Shown here: positions 17,260-26,832 of the stretch, piece after piece
How positions within the stretch are numbered: position 1 is the stretch's first letter
Layout: each line of letters starts with the position of its first letter
From: JAXMBN01 sp046349875
GTDB taxonomy: Bacteria > Planctomycetota > Planctomycetia > Pirellulales > Pirellulaceae
Reading direction: 5' to 3'
Length of the DNA: 32,580 nucleotides
NCBI GenBank assembly: GCA_046349875.1
Contig: JAXMBN010000053.1
Coordinates: 1 to 32,580 of the forward strand
The notes under the pieces: model-generated
The model's input: only the letters and a program-made list of their open reading frames with translations
The model's database searches: none
Told to the model about the DNA's origin: nothing
Position numbers and translations under genes: made by a program

Positions 17260-17263
17260 GAGG
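17260..17263 (+). promoter_or_regulatory. Ribosome binding site supporting a GTG start at 17272
   Basis: GAGG lies eight bases before GTG at 17272. An in-frame stop at 17251-17253 excludes an upstream start, and no ATG lies before the first PAS domain, so this GTG is the best start of the nine-PAS kinase. Confidence 0.5.
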
Positions 17264-17271
17264 CATGCATC

Positions 17272-20200
17272 GTGAACTCACCCACCAACCAACCATCTCG
17301 GTCTTTTGAACTTCCCTCATTCCAGTATTTGCAAGCACTTGTCGAACAATCGAACGACCTATTCTTCGTCAAAAATACGATTGGGCAATACCTTTTCTGC
17401 AACCAAGCGACCGCTGATTTTTTACAGAAGCCCATCGATCAAATACTGGGCAGCGATGACTATCAACTACTCGGCGAAGAAAACGCCAAATGGTTGAAGT
17501 ATCAAGACGAACGCGTCTTACGTGAAGGCCATCCGCAAACGGAAGATCATGTCGTCATGTTAGGTGGAATCACGCGATTCCTTCGTGTCACGAAACTCCC
17601 TTACTCCGATTCCCTTGGACAGACTTGTGGAATTCTTGGATATGCCAAGGAGGTATCGCAACCCAGCGCTGACACCGAAATCGAAGAACCTTCCGCATTG
17701 CATTCATCGAGTGTCGGCCTATCCTATTTTCAAAACCTTGTCGTACGGCTTGGCCTTCGGTTTCAAATGGAGTATGTCCTCATTGGAAAGGTCAGCAGGT
17801 CGGGTCATGACGTCGAAACCCTTGCAACTTGCCATCGCGGTCAACTTATCGAAAACTTAGCCTACACCTTGAAAGACTCGCCTTGCGAACAGGTCATGGC
17901 AAAAGGATTCTGCTACTACCCACACAACGTCCAGCAAAAGTTTCCGAAAGATCTTCTACTATCCCAGCTCTGCTTGGAAAGCTACATGGGAATGCCTCTT
18001 CTTTCACGAAAAGGCGAAACGATCGGGATCTTAGTGATGCTCGATAAGCGCATAATGGACATTCCCTCTCCAATGCGCTGCGCATTGGAATCGGTGCGTT
18101 TGCGAGCTTCCGAAGAGTTAGAACGGTTACTCTCCGAAGAACGCCTGCGTGAAAATGAAGAGCGATCGCGACAACTCTTGGAATCGCTCCCCAATGCGAT
18201 CCTCGTTCATGATGGTGCACAAATACTCTATGCCAACAAGACAGCACTGATTCTTCTACAAGTAGACGATGTTTGCCAAGCATCGAAGCAAAGCGTGCAG
18301 CAATGGTTTCCAGAACTCCATGAAACAATCGCGTCCGCCCCATCTTCCCATCCAAACCAAGCCGCACATGAAGTTCTTGAAACTCGATTCACACCGCCGG
18401 ATGGAATGGAACGATATTTGGAGATCGTTTCATTCGATACTCTCTATCAAGGCAAGAACTGCGTCCAGTGGGTCATCAGCGATATCACTCGCCGCCGAAA
18501 AGCCGAACAATATTCACGAACTTCATTGGCACAGCTCCACTCCATCTACGAAGCCGTCCAGGACGTGCTATTTCTGATCGAAATCCAAGAAAACGATGGT
18601 TACCGGTTTCGATCCATCAACTCTGCTTTTTGCAACGTGACGGGCGTACCCAAAGAGTCCATCATCGGGAAGCGAATCGAAGAAGTCATTCCCGAGCCTT
18701 CGCTTTCGTTGGTACGCGCGATGTATAAAACGTGCATCGATTCAAAAAGCTCTGTGACCTGGGAGGAAACCACGTCATTCCCGAAAGGCATCCTCACCGG
18801 TGAGGTTTGCATCATACCGATCCTTGGGGCCGACGGAAATTGTTCACATATAGTCGGTTCCGTTCATGATATCACGGATCGTAAGGCAGCAGAAATCACC
18901 ATCCAGCAACTCAACGCCTTCCACCAAACCGTCATCGAGACCGCTGCCGAGGGCCTTTGTGTTGCGTATCCAACCTTTGATTTTCCCTACATGCGATTCA
19001 CCAAATGGAATCAGCGCATGGAGCAGATCACAGGATACTCGATGGACGAAGTCAATTCAGGTGGCTGGCATAATACTTTTTATCCAGATGAAACGCAGCG
19101 CGAAATTGCCATTGATCGCATCAATCGGATGTTTCGTGGTGAGCAACTTATCAATGAAGAGTGGGAATTCGTTCACAAAAGCGGCGAGCGCAACATGGTT
19201 GCGATTTCGACATCGGCCATTGGCTTCGAAGATGGACGCATCGGCACGGTCGCATTGGTTCAAGATATCACTCAACGACGTCGGGCCGAATGGCGACTCC
19301 GCACCAGCGAAGCCCAGTTTCGACAGTTGTTCGAAAACTCTCCTAATGCCATCATCGAATTGACCTCCGATTTTCAAATCGTTGCCGCCAACCATCAGGC
19401 GGCCAACGTGTTTCCCGAATGGTCGTCCCATCAAGAATCGATTTCATTCCTGGAATGTGTTTCACCGAAGGATCGCGCCAACGTCAAGCATTGGCTGGCA
19501 AAAACAGACGGCCGGACGGCCGAGTTTCACGTCTTCCAAACGCTGCACGGAATCGTTCTCAGTGGGAAAATCATTCCACTACCCAATGGAAACCTGATGG
19601 TTTCCATTCAGGATATTACTCAATCAAAACTCGCCGAAGATGAACTCCAACGATCCGAACACCGCTTTTCAAGACTTTTCGATGCAAGTCCCTTTTCGAT
19701 CATCGTGGCCACCTACCCCTCTGGAAAAGTAATCGAGGCCAATGACGCGTTTCTGCAAATTTTTGGTTTCAATCGCGAGGAGGTTATCGGAAGAACGACC
19801 GGCGAATTGGGCATTTGGGTCCATCCTGAAGATCGAATCGAAATGATCAAGCGTCTTCGCGAAAGCGATTCCGCTCGCGACATGGAAATCGCCTTTCGTA
19901 CCAAGTCGGGCGAAATACGCACACTTCTCATGTCGGTGGAGATCATCGAATTACATGGACAAGCCCACTCGCTTGCCATGTCCATCGATATCACCGAGCG
20001 CAATCGAGCGGAAAGCGAATGGCGCAAAACGGCAGATCTCTTACATGCTGTCGTAGCAGGAACCACCGACTCCGTCTTCGTCAAAGACCGCAACGGAAAA
20101 TACCTTCTCATCAACGATGCCGGATCTCGATTTACGCATCGAAAACCCGAAGAAATTCTCGGGAACGACGACTCACACATCTTTGATGCTGAAACCGCCT

Positions 20201-22308
20201 ATCGCCTGGCCGTTCAGGATCGCGAAGTCATGGCAACAGGGGAAAACCAAACATTCCAGAACGCATTAGTTCTTGATGGAAAAGAGTATTTTGGGCTGAC
20301 GACGAAGTCTCCCTATTATGACTCGTCAGGCAAGATCATTGGCATCATCGGAATTTCGCGTGATATCACAGCACTTAAGGAACGCGAACGAGAATTACTG
20401 TTGACTCAGTTCAGTATCGAACGCGCCGTCGATTCCGTATTTTGGATCAGCCCCGAAGGGATCATTCTCTATGTAAACGAGGCCGCTTGCAAAACGTTTG
20501 AATACGAGCGAGCAGAGATGATCGGAAAGCACGTTGCCGATATCGACGACCATTTTCCTCGTGAAGCCTGGGAGCCCCATTGGAATGATATTAAGGTGCG
20601 AGGATCATTCACGTTCGAATCCGAGCATCGCACCAAATTAGGCCGCACCATCCAGACTGAAGTAACCGTCAATTACCTTCAACACGAGGGCCTGGAATAC
20701 AATTGTGCGGTGATGCGAGACATCACGGAACGCAAACGTGGTGAACTTGCGCTGCGGCAATCGCTAGCGCAGCTCCAAGCGACTCTGGATGCAACGGCCG
20801 ATGGGATCTTGGCGGTCGATCTCCATGGAAAACTTCTCGGATACAACGAAAAGTTCCGTGAACTCTGGGGACTGCCCACATCGCACACAACTTCAGATCC
20901 ATTCCATCAAACCATCATGGATCTCTCCGATCGAAAAAATGTACGCTGGCTGCTCGATCCGCTAAAAGATCCCAATCTCGTGCTTGAAAATACTCGCCTC
21001 ATCGAGCAAAACCCGCATGAATCGAGCTTTGATACTCTCGAATTTCTCGATGGCCGTGTCGTCGAACGCGTATCCCAACCTCAGTGTATTGGAGGAGTTC
21101 CTGTCGGACGCGTGTGGAGCTTCCACAACGTTACCGAACAACGTCGATTGGAGAATCAACTTCGACAATCCCAGAAGATGGAAGCCATCGGTCAACTTGC
21201 TGGCGGTATCGCCCACGACTTCAATAATATCCTCACGGTCATCAATGGCTATTGCGAACTGTTGCTCCTAAATCCATCTCTAAATCCCCACTCGGCCGAT
21301 ATCATTCGCGAAATTCGCGATTCGGGCAAGCGAGCCACGCACCTCACCGAGCAACTGTTGGCCTTTAGCCGAAGGTCCGTAAGCAAACCGATCACAGTGT
21401 CACTCAATACCATCGTTACTGCCGCCGATCGCTTCTTGCGAAGATTAATTGGCGAACAAATCGATCTTCAACTTCAATTGGATCCCCAGGCTGGGTCCAT
21501 TCAATTCGATCCTCATCAATTGGACCAAGTCTTAATGAATCTCGCCGTGAACGCGCGAGATGCTATGCCTGAAGGTGGCAAACTGGTCCTTCAAACCTCG
21601 TTTATCGCTCACCCTGCCGATCCGAGCATCGTTCCCAATCCACTTGGCTACGCTCAACTATCCGTAATGGATAACGGTATCGGTATTCCAGAAGAAATCA
21701 GAACTCGAATTTTTGAGCCCTTCTTTACCACGAAGGAAACGGGCAAAGGATCGGGACTCGGGCTGGCCGTCGTGCACGGAATCGTTCAGCAGAACGGTGC
21801 CAAGATTTCAGTCGAAAGCGTTCCTGGCGAGGGTACTACTTTCCACATTCTGTTTCCCATCGTTCACTCCACCGAATCCAATTCCCCTGAAATTGCCTCA
21901 ACCACTCCCTCGCGAGGCTCAGAAACGATATTGCTCGTCGAAGATGAACAAGGAGTACGAAAGATCGCCAAGCTAGCCCTGGAAAGCCAGGGCTATCAAG
22001 TGATGGAAGCAGCCAATGGCAACGAAGCATTGCGACTGATGGACCAAATTCATCAATCGGTCGATATGTTGGTCACCGATATGGTGATGCCTGGAATCCA
22101 TGGACGCGATTTAGCAGACACCCTTCGAAAAGACCATCCGCACACTCCCATCCTTTATATGAGCGGCTACCATGATGATGAACGAGTACGCACCGCTTCC
22201 CTGGAGAGCACAGAGTCATTTCTTCCCAAGCCATTTACTCCCAATGAATTGATCGAGCGTGTACGTACGCAACTATTGCGAGCCAAAAATCGCAATCATC
22301 CGTCGTAG
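17272..22308 (+). CDS. Nine-PAS, GAF-like hybrid sensor histidine kinase with receiver
   Basis: This 1678-residue protein is soluble, with no signal or membrane helix. In order I see PAS at about 18-130, a GAF-like domain at 143-280, then eight PAS units near 300-410, 415-540, 545-672, 680-788, 795-915, 920-1040, 1045-1160 and 1168-1292. Most end in the junction motif DITxRxxAE. HisKA has His1315 in GGIAHDFNN. The ATPase has an N box NLAVNARDAMPEGG near 1422, DNGIGI near 1466 and GKGSGLGLAVVHG. A receiver at about 1552-1670 has Asp1603 in VTDMVMPG and Lys in LPKPF. PAS 1 and PAS 7 are clearly similar to each other (SVFVKDRNGKYL/DLFFVKNTIGQYL, ILGNDD/ILGSDD), suggesting internal duplication. 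Several cytoplasmic signals are probably integrated. No partner regulator is adjacent. Confidence 0.95.
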   Translation: MNSPTNQPSRSFELPSFQYLQALVEQSNDLFFVKNTIGQYLFCNQATADFLQKPIDQILGSDDYQLLGEENAKWLKYQDERVLREGHPQTEDHVVMLGGITRFLRVTKLPYSDSLGQTCGILGYAKEVSQPSADTEIEEPSALHSSSVGLSYFQNLVVRLGLRFQMEYVLIGKVSRSGHDVETLATCHRGQLIENLAYTLKDSPCEQVMAKGFCYYPHNVQQKFPKDLLLSQLCLESYMGMPLLSRKGETIGILVMLDKRIMDIPSPMRCALESVRLRASEELERLLSEERLRENEERSRQLLESLPNAILVHDGAQILYANKTALILLQVDDVCQASKQSVQQWFPELHETIASAPSSHPNQAAHEVLETRFTPPDGMERYLEIVSFDTLYQGKNCVQWVISDITRRRKAEQYSRTSLAQLHSIYEAVQDVLFLIEIQENDGYRFRSINSAFCNVTGVPKESIIGKRIEEVIPEPSLSLVRAMYKTCIDSKSSVTWEETTSFPKGILTGEVCIIPILGADGNCSHIVGSVHDITDRKAAEITIQQLNAFHQTVIETAAEGLCVAYPTFDFPYMRFTKWNQRMEQITGYSMDEVNSGGWHNTFYPDETQREIAIDRINRMFRGEQLINEEWEFVHKSGERNMVAISTSAIGFEDGRIGTVALVQDITQRRRAEWRLRTSEAQFRQLFENSPNAIIELTSDFQIVAANHQAANVFPEWSSHQESISFLECVSPKDRANVKHWLAKTDGRTAEFHVFQTLHGIVLSGKIIPLPNGNLMVSIQDITQSKLAEDELQRSEHRFSRLFDASPFSIIVATYPSGKVIEANDAFLQIFGFNREEVIGRTTGELGIWVHPEDRIEMIKRLRESDSARDMEIAFRTKSGEIRTLLMSVEIIELHGQAHSLAMSIDITERNRAESEWRKTADLLHAVVAGTTDSVFVKDRNGKYLLINDAGSRFTHRKPEEILGNDDSHIFDAETAYRLAVQDREVMATGENQTFQNALVLDGKEYFGLTTKSPYYDSSGKIIGIIGISRDITALKERERELLLTQFSIERAVDSVFWISPEGIILYVNEAACKTFEYERAEMIGKHVADIDDHFPREAWEPHWNDIKVRGSFTFESEHRTKLGRTIQTEVTVNYLQHEGLEYNCAVMRDITERKRGELALRQSLAQLQATLDATADGILAVDLHGKLLGYNEKFRELWGLPTSHTTSDPFHQTIMDLSDRKNVRWLLDPLKDPNLVLENTRLIEQNPHESSFDTLEFLDGRVVERVSQPQCIGGVPVGRVWSFHNVTEQRRLENQLRQSQKMEAIGQLAGGIAHDFNNILTVINGYCELLLLNPSLNPHSADIIREIRDSGKRATHLTEQLLAFSRRSVSKPITVSLNTIVTAADRFLRRLIGEQIDLQLQLDPQAGSIQFDPHQLDQVLMNLAVNARDAMPEGGKLVLQTSFIAHPADPSIVPNPLGYAQLSVMDNGIGIPEEIRTRIFEPFFTTKETGKGSGLGLAVVHGIVQQNGAKISVESVPGEGTTFHILFPIVHSTESNSPEIASTTPSRGSETILLVEDEQGVRKIAKLALESQGYQVMEAANGNEALRLMDQIHQSVDMLVTDMVMPGIHGRDLADTLRKDHPHTPILYMSGYHDDERVRTASLESTESFLPKPFTPNELIERVRTQLLRAKNRNHPS

Positions 22309-22320
22309 CGTATCTAGTGA

Positions 22321-24492
22321 TTATTTCGTTGCGGAAGAATCCCAGATAGACTTGAGCTCATTGATTGAAGCTTGCATTTGCTTAGCGTTTCCTCCTCGGC
22401 TAAAAAACTTTACCGAAGAAAATGCATCCGAGCCTTTACGCGGACCACTCTTAACAACCGACCCATCGTTAGCCCAAAACTCAACGATCGAACGATCCAC
22501 CAAGATCTTTATCTCGACGCGATTGTCCGTCGCCGGAGCAGGAACGTCTTGCCATTTCCCTTCGGATCGACGGTATGTGATCTCATGCTCGCCCAATTGA
22601 ACACCAACTTCCGCAGCCTCACCTAGATCAAACTCCACATCGATATATAAGAGATCCGTCGAAACAGGGACCTCATCGATGATCTCAGAAGATGGTTGAG
22701 TTTTGCTGACCGACTTGGTCGCCAATGCTAAAGTCTTCAGCTCCACAACGGGCGATGCTTGAAGCCGTAAGCCATCCTTCGTTTCCTTAAGCGTCAACTC
22801 ATGGGGAAAAGAAAAGGCTTGATTGAATGGCATACCCGGATAGTCGAGCCCCTGCATCCATCCGATTTGAATACGACGTTGATTCGGAGCATTTTCAAAC
22901 GTCTGCGATGCATAAAAATTGCCGTAGTGCAATCGGTGCTTGCCCGGATGATCAGGTTGGAACCGTCGACCATCAAAATTCCCTAAAGCATACTGCCCAT
23001 CTGCCGCAAAAATTACCCACTTGCGTTGCTCGCTAGTATGAGGAGACGGCAAAGCAAAAAGTTCTGGGCACTCATAGTATCCATCCAAATGGCTTTGAAG
23101 ATCCCACTTCTTGAGATCATTAGAAGTGTAAAACGCAATGTTGCGATCGTGCCCCGTTCGCTCGTCATAGACAGCCATCACCCAATGCCCGCCTGCTTTC
23201 TTGGCTTGCTCATCGAGTGGGCTATCGCTTGCCGAATAGGTGTACCACAAGACCTTGGGGTCACGTCCCTGGTGCTTCACGACAGGATTCTCAGAATACC
23301 ATTGAAATGTTCTTCCGCGATCAAGACTGTAGGCCATCGATTCACCTGCGCCGGTATCGGTAAGAAAGACCACCATCGCATCGCGGTCTCCCTGCTTCCA
23401 ACCCGCCGTATTCTTGAGATCGATCGCTCCTCCTCCCGAAAAACAGGCACCTCGCGTTGTAACATTCGGGAAAAAACAGTCGGGCAGCTGCTTCCAATGA
23501 ACCAAGTCCGAACTGATCGCATGCCCCCATGTCATGTTGCCCCAATTCCAACCGACAGGATTGTGCTGGAAAAACAAGTGCCATTCACCATCGAGATAGA
23601 CCATACCATTGGGGTCATTGATCCATCCGCTCCATTGAGAAAAACGAAGCTGTGGACGCAATTTCTCGCGATGATCGAACGATGCTTGAGGATGGACAGC
23701 GCTGAACGACAATCCCAGCATCGATTCCTCCGATGCCTTCGATACCTCGATCTTTGCATGCTTGCCACGATGTTCACCCAAGTGAAGTGCCGCCATCCAA
23801 TCCACTTGATCTTTACTCGGCGCAAGCTCCGTTTCATACGACCGCACACGTTTGGAATCGACAAATACTTCCAGTTGAACTTTCGGCGCACCATTTTTGA
23901 TTGGGATTACTAAATAGTCTTTGTCGATCATGACGTCGCGACTTTGAAATACGCGGACGGGCTTCTTTTGCGTTTGGATGATCTCATCGATATTGATATG
24001 CCCCCATCCGCCCGACGCTTCGTCCACGATTCGAACGAACGCCATCTGGCCGAGAAACTCTTGCACGTCCCAGGCCTCCTCCCCAAGAGCCTCACTTCCA
24101 CCCGGTTGCGTGTTGGGCCCGACCGACTCTCGAACCTTCTTGTCTTCCACCCAAAGTTGAATGCATGTTTTTCCCGCGAACCCACCTCCGCCAATCAGGA
24201 AACGAATGTAGATTCGCTCGATACGAAACTTGGGGGACTGCAATCGACCTTGCGGCTTATCACCTCCCACGAACGAATTTACCAATCGCTTCCCTTGAAA
24301 TCCTGAAACTTGCATTTGCCCTGGCAATGTTCCTTCTGCCGGGCCTTTACCAAACGCCTCCCCCTCCACCGTCCAGCCAGCGTATGTTGCTTGTTCGAAA
24401 TCAGCGATCAACAGATCCTCCTGAGCCCACCCCCACGAACCGAACAGCATACAAACAGCAACGCCAAGAAGTTGAACCAAAAAGCAACGCAT
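22321..24492 (-). CDS. Secreted GH32 fructan hydrolase (levanase/exo-inulinase type)
   Basis: The ATG at 24492 gives 723 residues with a signal peptide (MRCFLVQLLGVAVCMLFGSWGWAQ). Residues of about 28-190 form an N-terminal beta-rich domain (DFEQATYAGWTVEGEAFG, GGWGHINIDEI) that I know from planctomycete and Bacteroidetes GH32 proteins. The five-bladed propeller follows. Its three catalytic motifs are intact: nucleophile Asp293 in WINDPNG, transition-state stabiliser Asp411 in GRDPK, and acid/base Glu474 in YECPELF. A C-terminal beta-sandwich ends with the typical VDRSIVEFWANDG segment. It should release fructose from levan, inulin or sucrose-like sugars outside the cytoplasm; the exact substrate cannot be read. 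Its stop is 12 bases from that of the nine-PAS kinase, so the transcripts probably overlap. Confidence 0.95.
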   Translation of the reverse strand: MRCFLVQLLGVAVCMLFGSWGWAQEDLLIADFEQATYAGWTVEGEAFGKGPAEGTLPGQMQVSGFQGKRLVNSFVGGDKPQGRLQSPKFRIERIYIRFLIGGGGFAGKTCIQLWVEDKKVRESVGPNTQPGGSEALGEEAWDVQEFLGQMAFVRIVDEASGGWGHINIDEIIQTQKKPVRVFQSRDVMIDKDYLVIPIKNGAPKVQLEVFVDSKRVRSYETELAPSKDQVDWMAALHLGEHRGKHAKIEVSKASEESMLGLSFSAVHPQASFDHREKLRPQLRFSQWSGWINDPNGMVYLDGEWHLFFQHNPVGWNWGNMTWGHAISSDLVHWKQLPDCFFPNVTTRGACFSGGGAIDLKNTAGWKQGDRDAMVVFLTDTGAGESMAYSLDRGRTFQWYSENPVVKHQGRDPKVLWYTYSASDSPLDEQAKKAGGHWVMAVYDERTGHDRNIAFYTSNDLKKWDLQSHLDGYYECPELFALPSPHTSEQRKWVIFAADGQYALGNFDGRRFQPDHPGKHRLHYGNFYASQTFENAPNQRRIQIGWMQGLDYPGMPFNQAFSFPHELTLKETKDGLRLQASPVVELKTLALATKSVSKTQPSSEIIDEVPVSTDLLYIDVEFDLGEAAEVGVQLGEHEITYRRSEGKWQDVPAPATDNRVEIKILVDRSIVEFWANDGSVVKSGPRKGSDAFSSVKFFSRGGNAKQMQASINELKSIWDSSATK

Positions 24493-24641
24493 GATGATAT
24501 CGAGGGTTCCCAAATCAAGGAAAGGAATAGAAACCAATGCAAAGACTAGAGCGGTGAGCAAGAATTACCGTTAGTATACTACGTGCCCAGCAGGCCGTAA
24601 TTCCCTCTCTGAATCACCGGTTTTTCATTAGACCCTCCAGC

Positions 24642-26000
24642 ATGGAATCCGATCAGAATTTCTTCGACGCATGCAGCCGAACAGTAAGCTCTATCTTCCG
24701 ACAGTTCAGCGAACTGAAATCAACTGTAGATCAGCAGCTACCTTCGGCCATGGATGTGCCTCGCAATTACATCATCCCAACCGAGGATGAATACATACGA
24801 GGACTCTTGGTAACGTATTGGAGTCTCCGCAATGCACTTTTGGAACTCGTTTACGATCTCAAGAATCGAGGGGCCTCGTCCCCGGAATCTTTTCAATCGT
24901 TGTTCCTTCCTGGGTATGCCGGTGCCCTAGTCCTACTCGATGCAGCTAGGTTCTTGCGCGAGCGATTTCATCACTGGCCCACCCTTCGACGAAAACTCAA
25001 TGAACCCGAACCAAGTTTCGGCATTCCGGCTGGTGTCTACGATCAGACGCAAGAATCCTGGACGAATCCATCCCATATATGGCAATTGTTTGATGCGGCC
25101 AGATACTATCGCGAGCACCAAGCCAAGTGGAATCATCACGATTCGACCAAGTCCGTCGCAGACCTCGTCGCCATCATCGAAGTGCTATCCGAACGACTTA
25201 AGATGACGTGGTTCGACTACTCGAGCTACCGATTCCAATTTCGCCTCCGACAGTTGGGCTGTTTTCTGAAACGCAACTGCCTACAGTCAGCCATGTTTCA
25301 AATTCAGAAGGCAGCTGGAATTCTTGCCGCCGATAAATATCTCAAATGGGACCATCACCCTTCATTACCAACCAACATTCAACAACAGCTCAATCCGGTT
25401 CTTTCGCCCGGTGATGTGTTGTTGGTCCGCAAAGAATATGCCCTGACCAACTACTTTCTGCCTGGCTATTGGCCCCATGCTGCGTTCTATTTGGGCCGGC
25501 CCGATCAACTACAACACTTAGGTGTAGAGAAAATGCTCCATCTTCGAGATCGATGGGAAAAGTTTCAAAGTTGCGATGCACCTCTCATCGGCCGAGTGCT
25601 CGAAGCCATGAAAGATGGCGTCTGTATTCGGTCGGTATCGTCTCCCTATCGTTCGGATTCGATCTTAGTCCTTCGCCCCAAAATTTCGGTGGACTCTTTA
25701 AAACAGGCGATCGATCGAGCCTTCTTTCATGAAGGAAAAGACTATGACTTTAGCTTCGACTTACACGATCAGACCGCATGGTTTGCACCGAGGTCATCTA
25801 CCGCACTCGACGGGTTAGAAGGCACCACATTTCCCTTATCACTGCGAGCAGGAAGACTGACCCTCGCTGCGGCCGATCTGGTCGGTATGGCTCGCCGCGG
25901 CGAAACCTTTCACGCGGTTGCAGCTTATGTGCCCATGCAATCGCAGCAGTTGATTCCCGAAAACCAATTGAAGGAAGTCCTCGATCGCTGGGCCACGTGA
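24642..26000 (+). CDS. YiiX-like papain-fold protein with catalytic-Cys motif out of frame
   Basis: The 452-residue frame is intact. After a helical N-terminal half, residues of about 250-430 match the permuted NlpC/P60-type YiiX/YebB family: LSPGDVLLVRKE near 255 and catalytic His279 in GYWPHAAFYLG. The family then has a segment ending in CTE(L/V)VYR that carries the catalytic Cys. Here the frame reads YDFSFDLHDQTAWFAPRSST instead, then resumes family-like sequence ALDGLEGT and GRLTLAAADLVG. The missing motif, RMVCTEVIYR, is present in the DNA in a different frame at about 25769-25805 (Cys codon 25784-25786). Two compensating indels, real or from sequencing, explain this. As written the protein would lack its nucleophile. 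No signal peptide is evident. Confidence 0.82.
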   Translation: MESDQNFFDACSRTVSSIFRQFSELKSTVDQQLPSAMDVPRNYIIPTEDEYIRGLLVTYWSLRNALLELVYDLKNRGASSPESFQSLFLPGYAGALVLLDAARFLRERFHHWPTLRRKLNEPEPSFGIPAGVYDQTQESWTNPSHIWQLFDAARYYREHQAKWNHHDSTKSVADLVAIIEVLSERLKMTWFDYSSYRFQFRLRQLGCFLKRNCLQSAMFQIQKAAGILAADKYLKWDHHPSLPTNIQQQLNPVLSPGDVLLVRKEYALTNYFLPGYWPHAAFYLGRPDQLQHLGVEKMLHLRDRWEKFQSCDAPLIGRVLEAMKDGVCIRSVSSPYRSDSILVLRPKISVDSLKQAIDRAFFHEGKDYDFSFDLHDQTAWFAPRSSTALDGLEGTTFPLSLRAGRLTLAAADLVGMARRGETFHAVAAYVPMQSQQLIPENQLKEVLDRWAT

Positions 26001-26039
26001 AGTTGAAATGGGCATAGCGGGTGCATATTCAACATCCCA

Positions 26040-26055
26040 TCGTTGGAGCCAACGA
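26040..26055. terminator. Small stem-loop after the YiiX-like gene
   Basis: TCGTTGG and CCAACGA are perfect 7-bp arms with a 2-base loop, 40 bases past the stop at 26000. No T-run follows on the plus strand, so a terminator role is uncertain. Confidence 0.3.
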
Positions 26056-26137
26056 AACGACATTTCTTACTTATGACGATCGATCCGTCCCAACATACAA
26101 GACACTCGCGTTACGCTAACCCCACCGACCTTTTAAC

Positions 26138-26809
26138 ATGAACCCAACAACCAGCGATCAAGTACCTCGAAAGCCTTCCCTCGAGCCCCAATTCTGGATG
26201 CTGACGATTCTGGTTGTGGCAGCAATCACGTGGCTTGCCACGCCTGACCGATGGAATTGGTTTCTCGATGCTGGTTGGGTCGTCGCGGGTCTTCCACTCT
26301 TGTGGTGGACACAATCGAGATTCCCTTTAACACCCCTTCTCTATCGTCTATTGGCATTCCACGCGCTCGTACTGATCGCAGGTGGCTATTGGACCTACGA
26401 GAAGAATCCATTGGGCCTTTGGCTCCAGTCCCTATTTCAGACCGAACGAAATCACTTCGATCGATTTGGGCATTTCATGCAGGGATTTGTTCCAGCCATT
26501 TTGGCTCGCGAACTGTTTTCTAGACTGTCGCCAGTACGATCGGGAGGATGGCTCAACTACTTTGCCTTTTTGCAATGCCTTGCCTTCTCGGCATTTTTCG
26601 AATTGCTCGAATGGCTAGCCACCGTATTGTCTGGCGAAGAAGGAGACGCCTTCCTTGGACATCAAGGCGATATCTGGGACGCACAATGGGACATGCTCTG
26701 GGCGATCATTGGCTGCATCCTCTCGCTTCTCATCTTCAGCCGCTTCCACAATCGCCAGATGGCAATACTGCCAGGCTCCAGCGATCGACACGAATCATCG
26801 CATGCCTAA
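26138..26809 (+). CDS. YjdF/DUF2238 family membrane protein
   Basis: The 223-residue product has five or six membrane segments. The first (MLTILVVAAITWLA) and second (WVVAGLPLLWW) lie in the N-terminal third. The central family signature ERNHFDRFGHFMQGFVPAILARE is followed by a conserved pattern around AFFELLEW and HQGDIWDAQWDMLWAIIGC. These match my memory of the YjdF/DUF2238 family, whose function is unknown. Charged and polar residues (Asp, His, Glu) inside the helices suggest a transporter or an enzyme acting on a membrane substrate, but this is inference. No ribosome binding site is visible at the ATG. It converges with the acyltransferase gene, 23 bases between stops. Confidence 0.85.
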   Translation: MNPTTSDQVPRKPSLEPQFWMLTILVVAAITWLATPDRWNWFLDAGWVVAGLPLLWWTQSRFPLTPLLYRLLAFHALVLIAGGYWTYEKNPLGLWLQSLFQTERNHFDRFGHFMQGFVPAILARELFSRLSPVRSGGWLNYFAFLQCLAFSAFFELLEWLATVLSGEEGDAFLGHQGDIWDAQWDMLWAIIGCILSLLIFSRFHNRQMAILPGSSDRHESSHA

Positions 26810-26832
26810 ATGATTGGTAAGTCGGAGCGCTC

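Larger units (their letters stand above)
16947..17271. other. Divergent intergenic region, no gene seen
   Basis: About 325 bases separate the GH15-like gene (minus) and the nine-PAS kinase gene (plus). Apart from the inverted repeat at 16969-17011 and the ribosome binding site at 17260, I see no clear signal or coding pattern. Confidence 0.5.

Noticed and set aside
22259..23913. Long plus-strand frames over the GH32 gene (up to 295 codons)
   Set aside because: They run antisense to a gene whose catalytic motifs are all intact and have no conserved pattern, so they are shadows.
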